This document shows positions 40,488-48,842 of a stretch of DNA of 64,000 nucleotides, one piece after another. The position numbers and the translations under genes were made by a program. The stretch is from Bacteroidales bacterium (GTDB lineage: Bacteria; Bacteroidota; Bacteroidia; Bacteroidales; UBA932), in the NCBI GenBank assembly GCA_017502125.1, contig JAFVVN010000016.1, forward strand, positions 62,001 to 126,000, in the 5' to 3' direction. How positions within the stretch are numbered: position 1 is the first letter of the stretch; every line of letters starts with the position of its first letter. The notes under the pieces were generated by a model, which saw only the letters and a list, made by a program, of their open reading frames with translations, did not search any database and was not told the origin of the DNA.

Positions 40488-42419
40488 CTATTGATTTATG
40501 AGATTCTTGTTTATTTCCGCCAGCCTTTTCTCATCCACCTTCACGACGTCACGGTCATATGTGATAAGTCCGTTCACCTCCACTTCGACATCTGTTGTCT
40601 GAGTATACACAGCTGCCGCCACACCAGTGCGTTTAAGTTCCATAAGACGTACGGCAAACTCCTCATAAAGATCAAGAACCTGATTTCCTGAAGACATCAC
40701 CTGGCCATATCCCCAATTTGTCTCCGATATCTTCCAGAGATGATTTTCCACAGGGTAACCTATTCCGCCATACTCACCTATCACATTCACCATCTTCCCC
40801 TCAAATGCATTCATTGCCGGGCCAGGATAGTGATGAACATCCTGAATGTCTCCACAAAAAGAATAGTTTCCTCCCGATGCCTCATTGACCAGTCTTGTCG
40901 GATCAAGTCTGCGTGTCAGTTCTACAGCTTTTTCCGTATCGAACTGCCCCCACGCCTCGTTGAAGGGAACCCAGACGACGATGCACTGAAAGCCTTTGAG
41001 AGCATTGATTATATTTGTCCATTCACGATAATAATTGTCCTTCCACTCTTGTGGGACATCGCAATAGGTACCTCCAATGAAGCTGTCACGTGACCACACA
41101 TTGGTCTGGGCTTCCACCACCTCGTCGCTGCGATTGGAAAACCAGCGTTCATCACCGAAATTCTTGAACAGACTTCCCCTGTAGGAGCGCTTTCCATGAT
41201 GGTCTCCTATGTTAGGCATATCCTGCCATACCAGCATTCCGTACACGTCACACCAATAGTACCATCCTGCCGGTTCTGTCTTTATATGCTTACGGATCAT
41301 ATTGAAGCCGAACTCCTTTGTCTTGATTATATCCCACACCATTGCTTCCCCAGTCGGTGCAGTGTATAAGCCGTCCGGCCACCAACCCTGGTCGAGAGGT
41401 CCGAGCTGGAACAAAGTCTCACCGTTCAGAGCCATTCTGTGGTATCCGTCAGCATCCTTGACCTTTGAAATCTCACGAAGAACTGTATAGCCATCCACCG
41501 AATCCACGACCTTTCCGTCACGGACTACGGATATCCTCAGACCATAGAGATATGGATTGTCAGGAGACCAGAGCTGGGCGTCTGGAACCTTTACTCTGAC
41601 TTCTCTGCATCCCTGTGCTGAAGCCAGCACCCGGGAAGAAGGCTTCTGGGGATCATAGCCGACCCCGCCCTCAAGCACCTCGACACTGAATTCATCTCCC
41701 AGTCTGAAAGCTGATGCCTTCACTTCGACAGCAAGTTCACCCGCCTCTATGTCTGAAACAACATGATAAGAATCTATATGTGTCTGAGGAACAGCCTCCA
41801 GCCAGACCGTCTGCCATATTCCCGTTACTGGAGTGTACCATATATATGCCGGCCTCTCGACCTGCTTTCCGCGTGGCTGCCATGAAGAATCCGTTCCATC
41901 CCATACCTTTACGGTAACACTCTGTTTCCCTGACTTCTTAAGATATGGGGTCATATTAAAATGGAACGGGTCGAAACCTCCGCGGTGCTCTCCGACATAT
42001 AGTCCGTTCACCCACACCTGAGCCATCCAGTCCACCGCGCCGAAATGCAGGAGGACATCATTCCCCTTCCAGCTCTTCGGCAGCGTGAACTCCCTCTCAT
42101 ACCACAGTGCCTTATCCTTGCCCACACTTCGTCCGACGCCCGACAGAGAAGACTCCACGGCAAACGGAACGAGAATCCTTCCTTCTGACTCAAAGTCCTC
42201 AGAAGAGGCCGCAGTCAAGCCATAATTCCAAAGGCCGTTTAAATTCATCCAGTCCGCACGTACCATCTGAGGACGTGGATATTCCGGACGCGGGCATGAA
42301 GGATCCACCTCCGAAGCCCATCGGGTCCTGATGTTTTCTCCCACAGGATACCATTCCTGTGCCCGGACTCCTGCAACCAGAGCCAAGGCTGCAAGTGAAC
42401 AGATAAGTCTTCTAATCAT
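40488..42419 (-). CDS. GH2-family glycosidase
   Basis: A 643-residue exported enzyme (signal MIRRLICSLAALALVAGVRA). The sugar-binding domain (~45-210), immunoglobulin-like domain (~215-320) and catalytic barrel are in order. The acid/base is Glu488 (IVVWVPFNEAW) and the nucleophile Glu549 (NVIGEYGGIGYP). GH2 covers beta-galactosidases, glucuronidases, mannosidases and alpha-L-arabinofuranosidases. It is shorter than LacZ types and has no C-terminal binding modules. It lies 6 bp downstream of an MBL-fold gene and 3 bp upstream of GH3. With the lyase and GH88 upstream, an uronate- or galactose-linked substrate is possible, but this is only context. Confidence 0.93.
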   Translation of the reverse strand: MIRRLICSLAALALVAGVRAQEWYPVGENIRTRWASEVDPSCPRPEYPRPQMVRADWMNLNGLWNYGLTAASSEDFESEGRILVPFAVESSLSGVGRSVGKDKALWYEREFTLPKSWKGNDVLLHFGAVDWMAQVWVNGLYVGEHRGGFDPFHFNMTPYLKKSGKQSVTVKVWDGTDSSWQPRGKQVERPAYIWYTPVTGIWQTVWLEAVPQTHIDSYHVVSDIEAGELAVEVKASAFRLGDEFSVEVLEGGVGYDPQKPSSRVLASAQGCREVRVKVPDAQLWSPDNPYLYGLRISVVRDGKVVDSVDGYTVLREISKVKDADGYHRMALNGETLFQLGPLDQGWWPDGLYTAPTGEAMVWDIIKTKEFGFNMIRKHIKTEPAGWYYWCDVYGMLVWQDMPNIGDHHGKRSYRGSLFKNFGDERWFSNRSDEVVEAQTNVWSRDSFIGGTYCDVPQEWKDNYYREWTNIINALKGFQCIVVWVPFNEAWGQFDTEKAVELTRRLDPTRLVNEASGGNYSFCGDIQDVHHYPGPAMNAFEGKMVNVIGEYGGIGYPVENHLWKISETNWGYGQVMSSGNQVLDLYEEFAVRLMELKRTGVAAAVYTQTTDVEVEVNGLITYDRDVVKVDEKRLAEINKNLINQ

Positions 42420-42425
42420 GTTTTC

Positions 42426-43658
42426 CTAATTTCTTGATTTCAGGACAGGAGTCCTGTATATTACATCATAATTCGTGTTTCCATCATCCAGCACAAACAC
42501 CTGGAACCGGGCACCGCCTTCATAGACGCGCACCACCACGTGCCCGTCAGGAGGCACAAGAGCACCATCCCCGGCAAGCCTCTCACGATTCGAGCCGACC
42601 ATTCCTGCGGCAAAGACATAGTTTATGGAATCCCTGACCGCCGGATGTCTCTCATCGATTCCACATCGTAGCATATTGTTCAGAGGAGCTGGCTGAGGAT
42701 GATAGTAATCCCATACAGGGATTATGCAGACCTGAGGGGTGACGGCCTTTACGAAGGGCTCATACATGGCATCCGAATATGCATGGTGGTTTGCGAGCAC
42801 CACATCAGTTTCGCCGATGAACTCCCCCACAAACTTCTCGACATTCCTCCACGGACGGGTCGAGTTCGCGCTCGATCCCTGAATATCGCCGCCGCTGTGA
42901 TAATCAAAGTCTCCGTATGATATATTGATAGTGCAGCTCAGGCGGTTCTCGTTCATAGCCTTGAGATTTTCCTCATATTCCTCGCCTTCGCCGATGACTA
43001 TATCGCGGGTCTGAAATCCCTCCCCGGTCCAGAGCTGCCCGTTGGCATATATGTTCCTTATCTTGAAATCCGGGCGGGTCTCATGCAGAAGAGCGAACTG
43101 GGTGTCGCTTCCCACGATGAACTTCTCATATCCGAGACCCCGGGACGCACGGGCCTCCATGGTCCTGAGATATCCGGGCAGAGTCCGTCTGTTCATCTGC
43201 ATGGCAAGTTCGGGAGTCGGATAGTCATATCCCCTGTCCACGATCTTCTCTATGTGGAGAAGAGTGTCCAGTTCCATGACCCCGCCTTTGCCATGAATGC
43301 CTATATGATCTGAGTCATAATGGGTTATAAGCATATAATCCACCTTGGCGTCATTGCACAGCGGTCTTGAAAAATGCCTGACATACCTTGCAATCCACTG
43401 AGCGGGAGAAAGTTCCGACGAAGGTACGGCCGGCATGACCTCCTGACGGAAATGAGTCGTATCGCCTTGATCTCCGGCATCCACCATCATCGTCGTCCCG
43501 TCCGGAAGGATCATGAATGTCGCATTGCCGCGGCCTGTACTTATCTGGTGAATGTCAAGGCAGCCCTCACGCCAAGGGGTGAGACCGGGTCCAGAACTGC
43601 ATGCAGAAAGAAGCACACAGAGAAGTAGTGGGAATCGATATACTTTATTTTTCATCAT
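42426..43658 (-). CDS. Metallo-beta-lactamase-fold lipoprotein with altered metal motif
   Basis: A 410-residue lipoprotein (signal ends LLSACSSGPG, Cys20). It is related along its full length to the protein at 58605-59867 and to the C-terminal domain at 51546: CLDIHQISTGRGNATFMILP, DGTTMMVDAGDQGDTTHF, and a tail GHVVVRVYEGGARFQVFVLD. In the metal motif the others have HFHxDH; here it is HYDSDH (residues 113-118), with Asp115 in place of the second His, so metal binding may be changed. The fold recalls the extracellular hydrolase domain of ComEC and its relatives. Its start overlaps the GH97 stop by 4 bp. Substrate is unknown. Confidence 0.75.
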   Translation of the reverse strand: MMKNKVYRFPLLLCVLLSACSSGPGLTPWREGCLDIHQISTGRGNATFMILPDGTTMMVDAGDQGDTTHFRQEVMPAVPSSELSPAQWIARYVRHFSRPLCNDAKVDYMLITHYDSDHIGIHGKGGVMELDTLLHIEKIVDRGYDYPTPELAMQMNRRTLPGYLRTMEARASRGLGYEKFIVGSDTQFALLHETRPDFKIRNIYANGQLWTGEGFQTRDIVIGEGEEYEENLKAMNENRLSCTINISYGDFDYHSGGDIQGSSANSTRPWRNVEKFVGEFIGETDVVLANHHAYSDAMYEPFVKAVTPQVCIIPVWDYYHPQPAPLNNMLRCGIDERHPAVRDSINYVFAAGMVGSNRERLAGDGALVPPDGHVVVRVYEGGARFQVFVLDDGNTNYDVIYRTPVLKSRN

Positions 43659-45760
43659 CTGATGGATATTGCAAAGCCGCCTGAAGGAGCCATGCGCAGT
43701 TTGAGTTTTGTCTTTGAAGTAACCTGTCTTTCGGTTATCACATATTTCGAGCAGGATTCGGAGCCTGTCTCATATGTGTTTCCAGCTCCGTCCGCATCGG
43801 GAGCATCGGCATATATCTTCGCCGTATATTTCCTGTCCGGATCAAGAAAGTCAAGACTGACTGTCATTTCCCTTGCATTCTCGTCAGTCACGCCACCGAC
43901 AAACCAGTCTCCGCTGCCTTTTGCCTGACGTGCTGTGACCACATAGTCTCCCGGCTCAGCCGCAAGATACACGCTACGCTGCCAGTCCAGGGCCACATCC
44001 TTGATGAACTGGAAGGCATCCATATGCCTGAGATAGTTCTCCGGCAGGTCTCCGGCCATCTGAAGAGGAGAAGCCTGGGTCACATAAAGTGCCAGCTGTT
44101 TGCACAGTGTCGAATGTATCTGCTGACGCGACGATGATCTGAGTCTGCTCATATCCATCTCAAATATTCCCGGTGTGAAATCCATAGGACCACCCTGGAG
44201 CCTTGTGAACGGAAGAATGGTCACGTGATGAGGCAGCATCTTGCTTCTGAACTCCATTCCCAAAGCGGACTCGTTGCATATCAGGTGAGGCCAGGTCCTG
44301 CATAATCCGGTAGGATGCACGGCCTCGTGACCGTTCACCATTATCCTGTGTCTGGCGGCCTTCTTCAGGACACGGTTGTAGTGATTGACCATGAACTGAC
44401 CGAAATGATGCTCTCCATATGGGATGATGTTTCCTACATATCCGGTCTTCACTGCATCGTATCCATATTTCTTCATCAGTTCAAAGGCATCATCAATACA
44501 CCTCTCATAATTCACGACTGAACTCGAGGTCTCATGATGCATCATCAGTCTGATTCCCTTGGAATGTGCATATTCGTTAAGTCCCTCTATATCAAAGTCT
44601 GGAGAAGGTGTAACGAAATCGAAGACCTCGTCTTTCTGCTTTCCGAACCAGTCCCTCCAGCCCTCGTTCCAGCCCTCCACAAGAACTGCGTCAAAGCCGT
44701 GCTCCGCCGCAAAGTCTATATATCTGCGGACATTTCCGCTTTCCGCACCATGAGACTTGTTCCCGCCACAAGCGTAGGCTGTCATTCCGGTTATCATCTC
44801 CCACCAGACTCCCATGTACTTGACCGGACGTATCCAGGAGACATCCTCTAAGGCACACGGATCATTGAGATTGAGGATCAGTCTGGATGCCAGCACCTTA
44901 CGGGCATCATCCACAACCATCACGGTCCTCCACGGAGATGTACACGGAGCACAGAGACGGCCTCTGTAACCGACTGCATCCGGAGTGAGGTCAGCTTTGA
45001 AACAGAAATCCTCATCGTTCAGTATCAGGGTCATGGCAGGATAATCCACAAGAGCCGCTTCGTGGATATTGACGTAAAGTCCATCATCCGTCTTCATCTG
45101 AAGAGATGTCTGGACAGCTGTCGGAGCGACAACATGCTGCGAGGCACCATCTACGAGCGTTTCCGGAAGGATTTCCCTGACCTGAGACAAACGCGACTCT
45201 CCATAGTTATATTCCTGAGTGTCATAATCTCCTGCAAGCCACCACGCCTTATGGTCTCCTGTCATCCGGAACTCTGTCATTTCGTCCAGCACGGTGAAAT
45301 ACCTCAGATTGGTCTGCTGAGGGAACTCATACCTGAATCCAAGACCGTCATCAAAAAGACGGAATCTCAATACCATGTCGATACCATCCTTTTCAAGAGT
45401 CACGGCAAGTTCGTTGTAATGGTTGCGGATCTGAGATTCCTCTCCCCAGACCGGTTCCCAGGTACTGTCAAAGGATGAGCGCTGAACATCCTTCATAGAA
45501 AAGCCGCTATGAAAATCCAGGGTATCATAAACCACCTTCATATAGTTCTGAGGTGATTTGGCAGAAGCCCTGCCTTTGAGTTCATAGCCTAAGGTACTTG
45601 TGGCCACTACATCCGTTTCCTTATATCTGAGAGCATAGTTCGGAGTCCCGTCTTCAGACAGGCTGAAGGTCATTTCAAGATTTCCGTCAGGGCTGGACAG
45701 GGTCTGTGCATCCCCAGCCGGGAGACACATGAGGAGTGCCGATATCAATATCAAAAACAT
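43655..45760 (-). CDS. Inverting-type GH97 (SusB-like) glycosidase
   Basis: A 701-residue exported enzyme with signal MFLILISALLMCLPAGDAQ. The SusB catalytic glutamates Glu439, Glu508 and Glu532 have counterparts at exactly the same spacing: Glu410 (RLMMHHETSSS), Glu479 (MVNGHEAVHP) and Glu503 (ALGMEFRSK). It therefore belongs to the Ca-dependent inverting subgroup, whose known members are alpha-glucosidases. It contrasts with the retaining GH97 at 11102. It lies between the heparinase-like lyase gene (10-bp overlap) and an MBL-fold gene (4-bp overlap), so translation is coupled on both sides. An alpha-glucosyl residue in the target glycan is a reasonable inference. Confidence 0.9.
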   Translation of the reverse strand: MFLILISALLMCLPAGDAQTLSSPDGNLEMTFSLSEDGTPNYALRYKETDVVATSTLGYELKGRASAKSPQNYMKVVYDTLDFHSGFSMKDVQRSSFDSTWEPVWGEESQIRNHYNELAVTLEKDGIDMVLRFRLFDDGLGFRYEFPQQTNLRYFTVLDEMTEFRMTGDHKAWWLAGDYDTQEYNYGESRLSQVREILPETLVDGASQHVVAPTAVQTSLQMKTDDGLYVNIHEAALVDYPAMTLILNDEDFCFKADLTPDAVGYRGRLCAPCTSPWRTVMVVDDARKVLASRLILNLNDPCALEDVSWIRPVKYMGVWWEMITGMTAYACGGNKSHGAESGNVRRYIDFAAEHGFDAVLVEGWNEGWRDWFGKQKDEVFDFVTPSPDFDIEGLNEYAHSKGIRLMMHHETSSSVVNYERCIDDAFELMKKYGYDAVKTGYVGNIIPYGEHHFGQFMVNHYNRVLKKAARHRIMVNGHEAVHPTGLCRTWPHLICNESALGMEFRSKMLPHHVTILPFTRLQGGPMDFTPGIFEMDMSRLRSSSRQQIHSTLCKQLALYVTQASPLQMAGDLPENYLRHMDAFQFIKDVALDWQRSVYLAAEPGDYVVTARQAKGSGDWFVGGVTDENAREMTVSLDFLDPDRKYTAKIYADAPDADGAGNTYETGSESCSKYVITERQVTSKTKLKLRMAPSGGFAISIR

Positions 45761-47664
45761 ATCTTGTACTTATAATTTGCTTTTTTGAGAAGTTTTCTGG
45801 AGACAAGCCTGACTCGGCAGATTTCTCCGCCCCAGACTTCTACGAGTTTGGGGTCTTCGAGAGCAATCGGTTCCACGACAGTTTCAAAATCAGAGGCAGA
45901 ATATCTCAGCGAAACCTTCTGTCCGTCCACTTCGATTGTCACAAGTCCGTCACCAGCCACCTGCACATTTCCCCATGTCATGAATACGATCTCATTCGGA
46001 GCACTTGCCTTATCCAGAACAAAAGCATCTGTAATCTCAAGTGTCCGTTCCTTGACCTTATATGATCTGATCCAGTGGGAAACCGCAGCCTCAGACGGGT
46101 ATGCTCCGGATATGTCGGCAGAGAAATATCCATTTCTGGAAACAACGTTCTTCGCGGCATACTCCCTGCCGTCCTTCTGCGTCACGCCGTTTATCATCGG
46201 CAGATTGTGGTAGCCGCTCTGCATGGTCCAGATGCTGTAGCGCTCGTCACTGAAGGTCTGGCGGGTGTATGTGCCGACTCCCACATCTATGATCATCGGG
46301 CGGTCCTTATAGTAAAGACTGAAGGTACCTACATCATTATGGTTGTGACTCTGCTTGTTATGCCCAGCCGAGGCGGCAAAGAACAGATCGCCGGCCTTAT
46401 GGAAATGAAAGGCCGTCTCTGGATACCAGGTGTATTCCGGAGCGACATATTCCGCTTCATAAGAATTGAATTCCTCATCGTATGCCAGCTGCTCAAAGAA
46501 CCTGAACACATCTTCCGAAGGCTCGTATGAGATATCCTGCACCTGGCGTGCGAGAGCAGCATAGGTCATCATGAACGGGCTGTCAACTGCCTTGCCGTAG
46601 CGATAGACCAGAGCAGAATTCCTAAAAGTCGGGCGTGCCGGAGAATCCGCAAAATTGACCACCCAGCCGTCTCCGACATAGGATTTGGCAATATATTCTC
46701 CCATCCGGCGCACCTGATCAACATCGAAGATGGAGACCTGCCCGCCTGTTATCATCTTCAGAGCCGTAAGGTAGTCATAGAGTTTGCCGGCGGCATTGTT
46801 CCAATAAATCGGTCCTTCCTCTATGCCTCCGTCCTCCTGGATGAAGTTGAGATAGTAGTCCACGGACTGTATGCTCTTCCACACTGCCCTTGCAAGCCTG
46901 TCCGGATCATCTTCTATAAGCATGAAGGTCACCAGAGCGTTCAGGCTGCACCAAGGCGTCCAGTTGTTCATCGTATCTATGTGCCTGTCGCGGGTGAAAC
47001 CCATCCACCAATAGTCCTCATGCTCCAGATACGGATCCATTTCCCGGTGGACTATCTCGGACTTCAAGCGGCGGCTGATTTCAGGGTGCAGTTTGTCGAA
47101 TTCGCTGTGGAGATAGTGATATATCCAGGCGAAGAGCTGCGATAGGTCTCCCTGATGAAGTTCCAGGGTATTGTCGCCCTTTACGGGCATGGAAGTCCTG
47201 GCCTGAGAGAACTTGTACAGATGAGCGGAAAGAGCCCACGAACTCATCTCACAGAAATGGAAGACTCCGTCCGCAATCTGAGGCACGAAACGTCCTCTTC
47301 CCTCCGCCAGTTCGGCGCAGAAAAGACAGGCTATTGCATGCATGTTCTCACGATAGGGCTTTTCCATGATGTCACGGCTGCCGGAGCGCTCGAATTCGAT
47401 ATAGTCGGTCGCCTTCACCACCTGCCACAGGTAGTCCAGATATTCTTCTCCATAAGAGATTATTTCCGCCTTATGTTCTCCCGTCATGGCATCCCAGCCG
47501 GTACGGTCCTCGTAGGCAGGGTATGGATTCCATGCCTGATCCATGACCAGAATCTTCTTAAGCTGCTTGTAGCCGATCCGGTTCTGAATATGGTCTCTTC
47601 CGACATAGGCAGAAGCGTCTGTTAAAAGGAAAACCAGCAGAAAAGAAAGTATCACACGTCTCAT
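45751..47664 (-). CDS. Heparinase II/III-like polysaccharide lyase
   Basis: A 637-residue exported protein (signal MRRVILSFLLVFLLTDASA). An alpha/alpha toroid fills residues ~25-390, with EDGGIEEGPIYWNNAAGKLY, and a beta-sandwich domain follows (~400-637) with the family motif KQSHNHNDVGTFSLYYKDR and PMIIDVGVGTYTRQTFSDER. His and Tyr residues in these stretches are typical of the catalytic centre. Such enzymes cut uronic-acid polysaccharides by beta-elimination (heparin/heparan, alginate, ulvan and others), leaving unsaturated uronate at the new end. I could not choose a PL family. The GH88 gene immediately upstream (6-bp gap) is the expected partner for that product. Confidence 0.8.
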   Translation of the reverse strand: MRRVILSFLLVFLLTDASAYVGRDHIQNRIGYKQLKKILVMDQAWNPYPAYEDRTGWDAMTGEHKAEIISYGEEYLDYLWQVVKATDYIEFERSGSRDIMEKPYRENMHAIACLFCAELAEGRGRFVPQIADGVFHFCEMSSWALSAHLYKFSQARTSMPVKGDNTLELHQGDLSQLFAWIYHYLHSEFDKLHPEISRRLKSEIVHREMDPYLEHEDYWWMGFTRDRHIDTMNNWTPWCSLNALVTFMLIEDDPDRLARAVWKSIQSVDYYLNFIQEDGGIEEGPIYWNNAAGKLYDYLTALKMITGGQVSIFDVDQVRRMGEYIAKSYVGDGWVVNFADSPARPTFRNSALVYRYGKAVDSPFMMTYAALARQVQDISYEPSEDVFRFFEQLAYDEEFNSYEAEYVAPEYTWYPETAFHFHKAGDLFFAASAGHNKQSHNHNDVGTFSLYYKDRPMIIDVGVGTYTRQTFSDERYSIWTMQSGYHNLPMINGVTQKDGREYAAKNVVSRNGYFSADISGAYPSEAAVSHWIRSYKVKERTLEITDAFVLDKASAPNEIVFMTWGNVQVAGDGLVTIEVDGQKVSLRYSASDFETVVEPIALEDPKLVEVWGGEICRVRLVSRKLLKKANYKYKICF

Positions 47665-47670
47665 AAGGAA

Positions 47671-48840
47671 CTATTTCAGATTCTTGTAACGGAGCAATGC
47701 CTCCAAAAAGTAATAATCTGCATATGTGAGAGGCACATCGATCTCATTGCCATGCGGAATGCTGCCCACACTGTGCTTGAGAAGAAAGCCGTGACACTCG
47801 CCGGGAGCGCAAAGGTATTCTTCACCCGACAAGGTGCGGAGTATCCTCTCAGATGTCGACCTATAAGTCTTCTTTTGTCTGCCCGAGACATATCCGCTGA
47901 GTTCCGCATAAGCAGAAGCCATGACCGCAGCTGCTGATGCATCCCTGTATGTATTCGGAATCGCAGGATCGTTGAAATCCCAATACGTCACGCCGTCTTC
48001 CGGAAGATGACGGAGAATCATTTCTCCGATATTCACAGCCTGATCAAGATACTCCTCAACCCCCGTCTCGCGGTACATCATCGTGTAACCGTAAAGAGCC
48101 CAGGCCTGTCCGCGGGCCCATGCAGAATCGTCAGAATAGCCCTGCACGGTGTGCTTACGCCTTACGCTGCCATCCTCATCCACATAATTCACAAGATGCC
48201 AGGTGGTGTAGTCTTCACGGAAATGATTCTTCATTGTCGTGTTCGCATGCTCTCTTGCAATGCGGTCAAGTGAATCACAGCCGAACATCTTCGACGCCTC
48301 CTCAAGAAGCTCCAGATTCATCATATTGTCGATGATCACACGGAAACCCTTATGAGGATTGTTCCAGCTTCGGATAGCTTTCACCACAGGAGAATAACGC
48401 GTTGCAAGAAGAGCAGCGGCATCTTCGATCTGAGGCTTGTAGGTCTGGTCTCCGGTCAGACGGAAGGCATGGCCGTAGCTGCACCACACTTCAAACCCGA
48501 GGTCATGGTCATATAGAAGGTCTGCGACCTTTATACTCCTTGTATATTTCTCAGCAAGAGCCTTTATCCGTTCATCTCCGGTATATTCGTAGGTGTACCA
48601 GAGGGATCCAGGAAAGAACCCACAGCACCACCATTTGGAATCACTTGTGACAAGGTTGCCGAGAGTGTCAAGAGAACGAGGGAACTCCCCTTCCGCCAGA
48701 TTGGAGTCCATCAGGACAAACTGTTCTGCAGCCCTCTGAAAGACCCTGTCCGACACTGATTTCATTGACTCAGACACACAACCTGTCACCAGCCACAGGG
48801 CTGATGACAGGAGTGCTGTCAAATACAGTATTTTCTTCAT
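47671..48840 (-). CDS. GH88 unsaturated glucuronyl hydrolase lipoprotein
   Basis: A 389-residue lipoprotein (signal ends WLVTGCVSES, Cys21). The (alpha/alpha)6 barrel carries the family's key aspartates in LLYDHDLGFEVW (Asp113) and FRVIIDNMMNLELL (Asp171), and the motif VQGYSDDSAWARGQAWALYG. GH88 removes the 4,5-unsaturated uronic acid left by polysaccharide lyases, by hydration of the double bond. It lies 2 bp downstream of a GLUG lipoprotein gene and 6 bp upstream of the lyase gene. This pair is the best clue that the operon targets a uronate-bearing glycan. Confidence 0.92.
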   Translation of the reverse strand: MKKILYLTALLSSALWLVTGCVSESMKSVSDRVFQRAAEQFVLMDSNLAEGEFPRSLDTLGNLVTSDSKWWCCGFFPGSLWYTYEYTGDERIKALAEKYTRSIKVADLLYDHDLGFEVWCSYGHAFRLTGDQTYKPQIEDAAALLATRYSPVVKAIRSWNNPHKGFRVIIDNMMNLELLEEASKMFGCDSLDRIAREHANTTMKNHFREDYTTWHLVNYVDEDGSVRRKHTVQGYSDDSAWARGQAWALYGYTMMYRETGVEEYLDQAVNIGEMILRHLPEDGVTYWDFNDPAIPNTYRDASAAAVMASAYAELSGYVSGRQKKTYRSTSERILRTLSGEEYLCAPGECHGFLLKHSVGSIPHGNEIDVPLTYADYYFLEALLRYKNLK

Positions 48841-48842
48841 TT

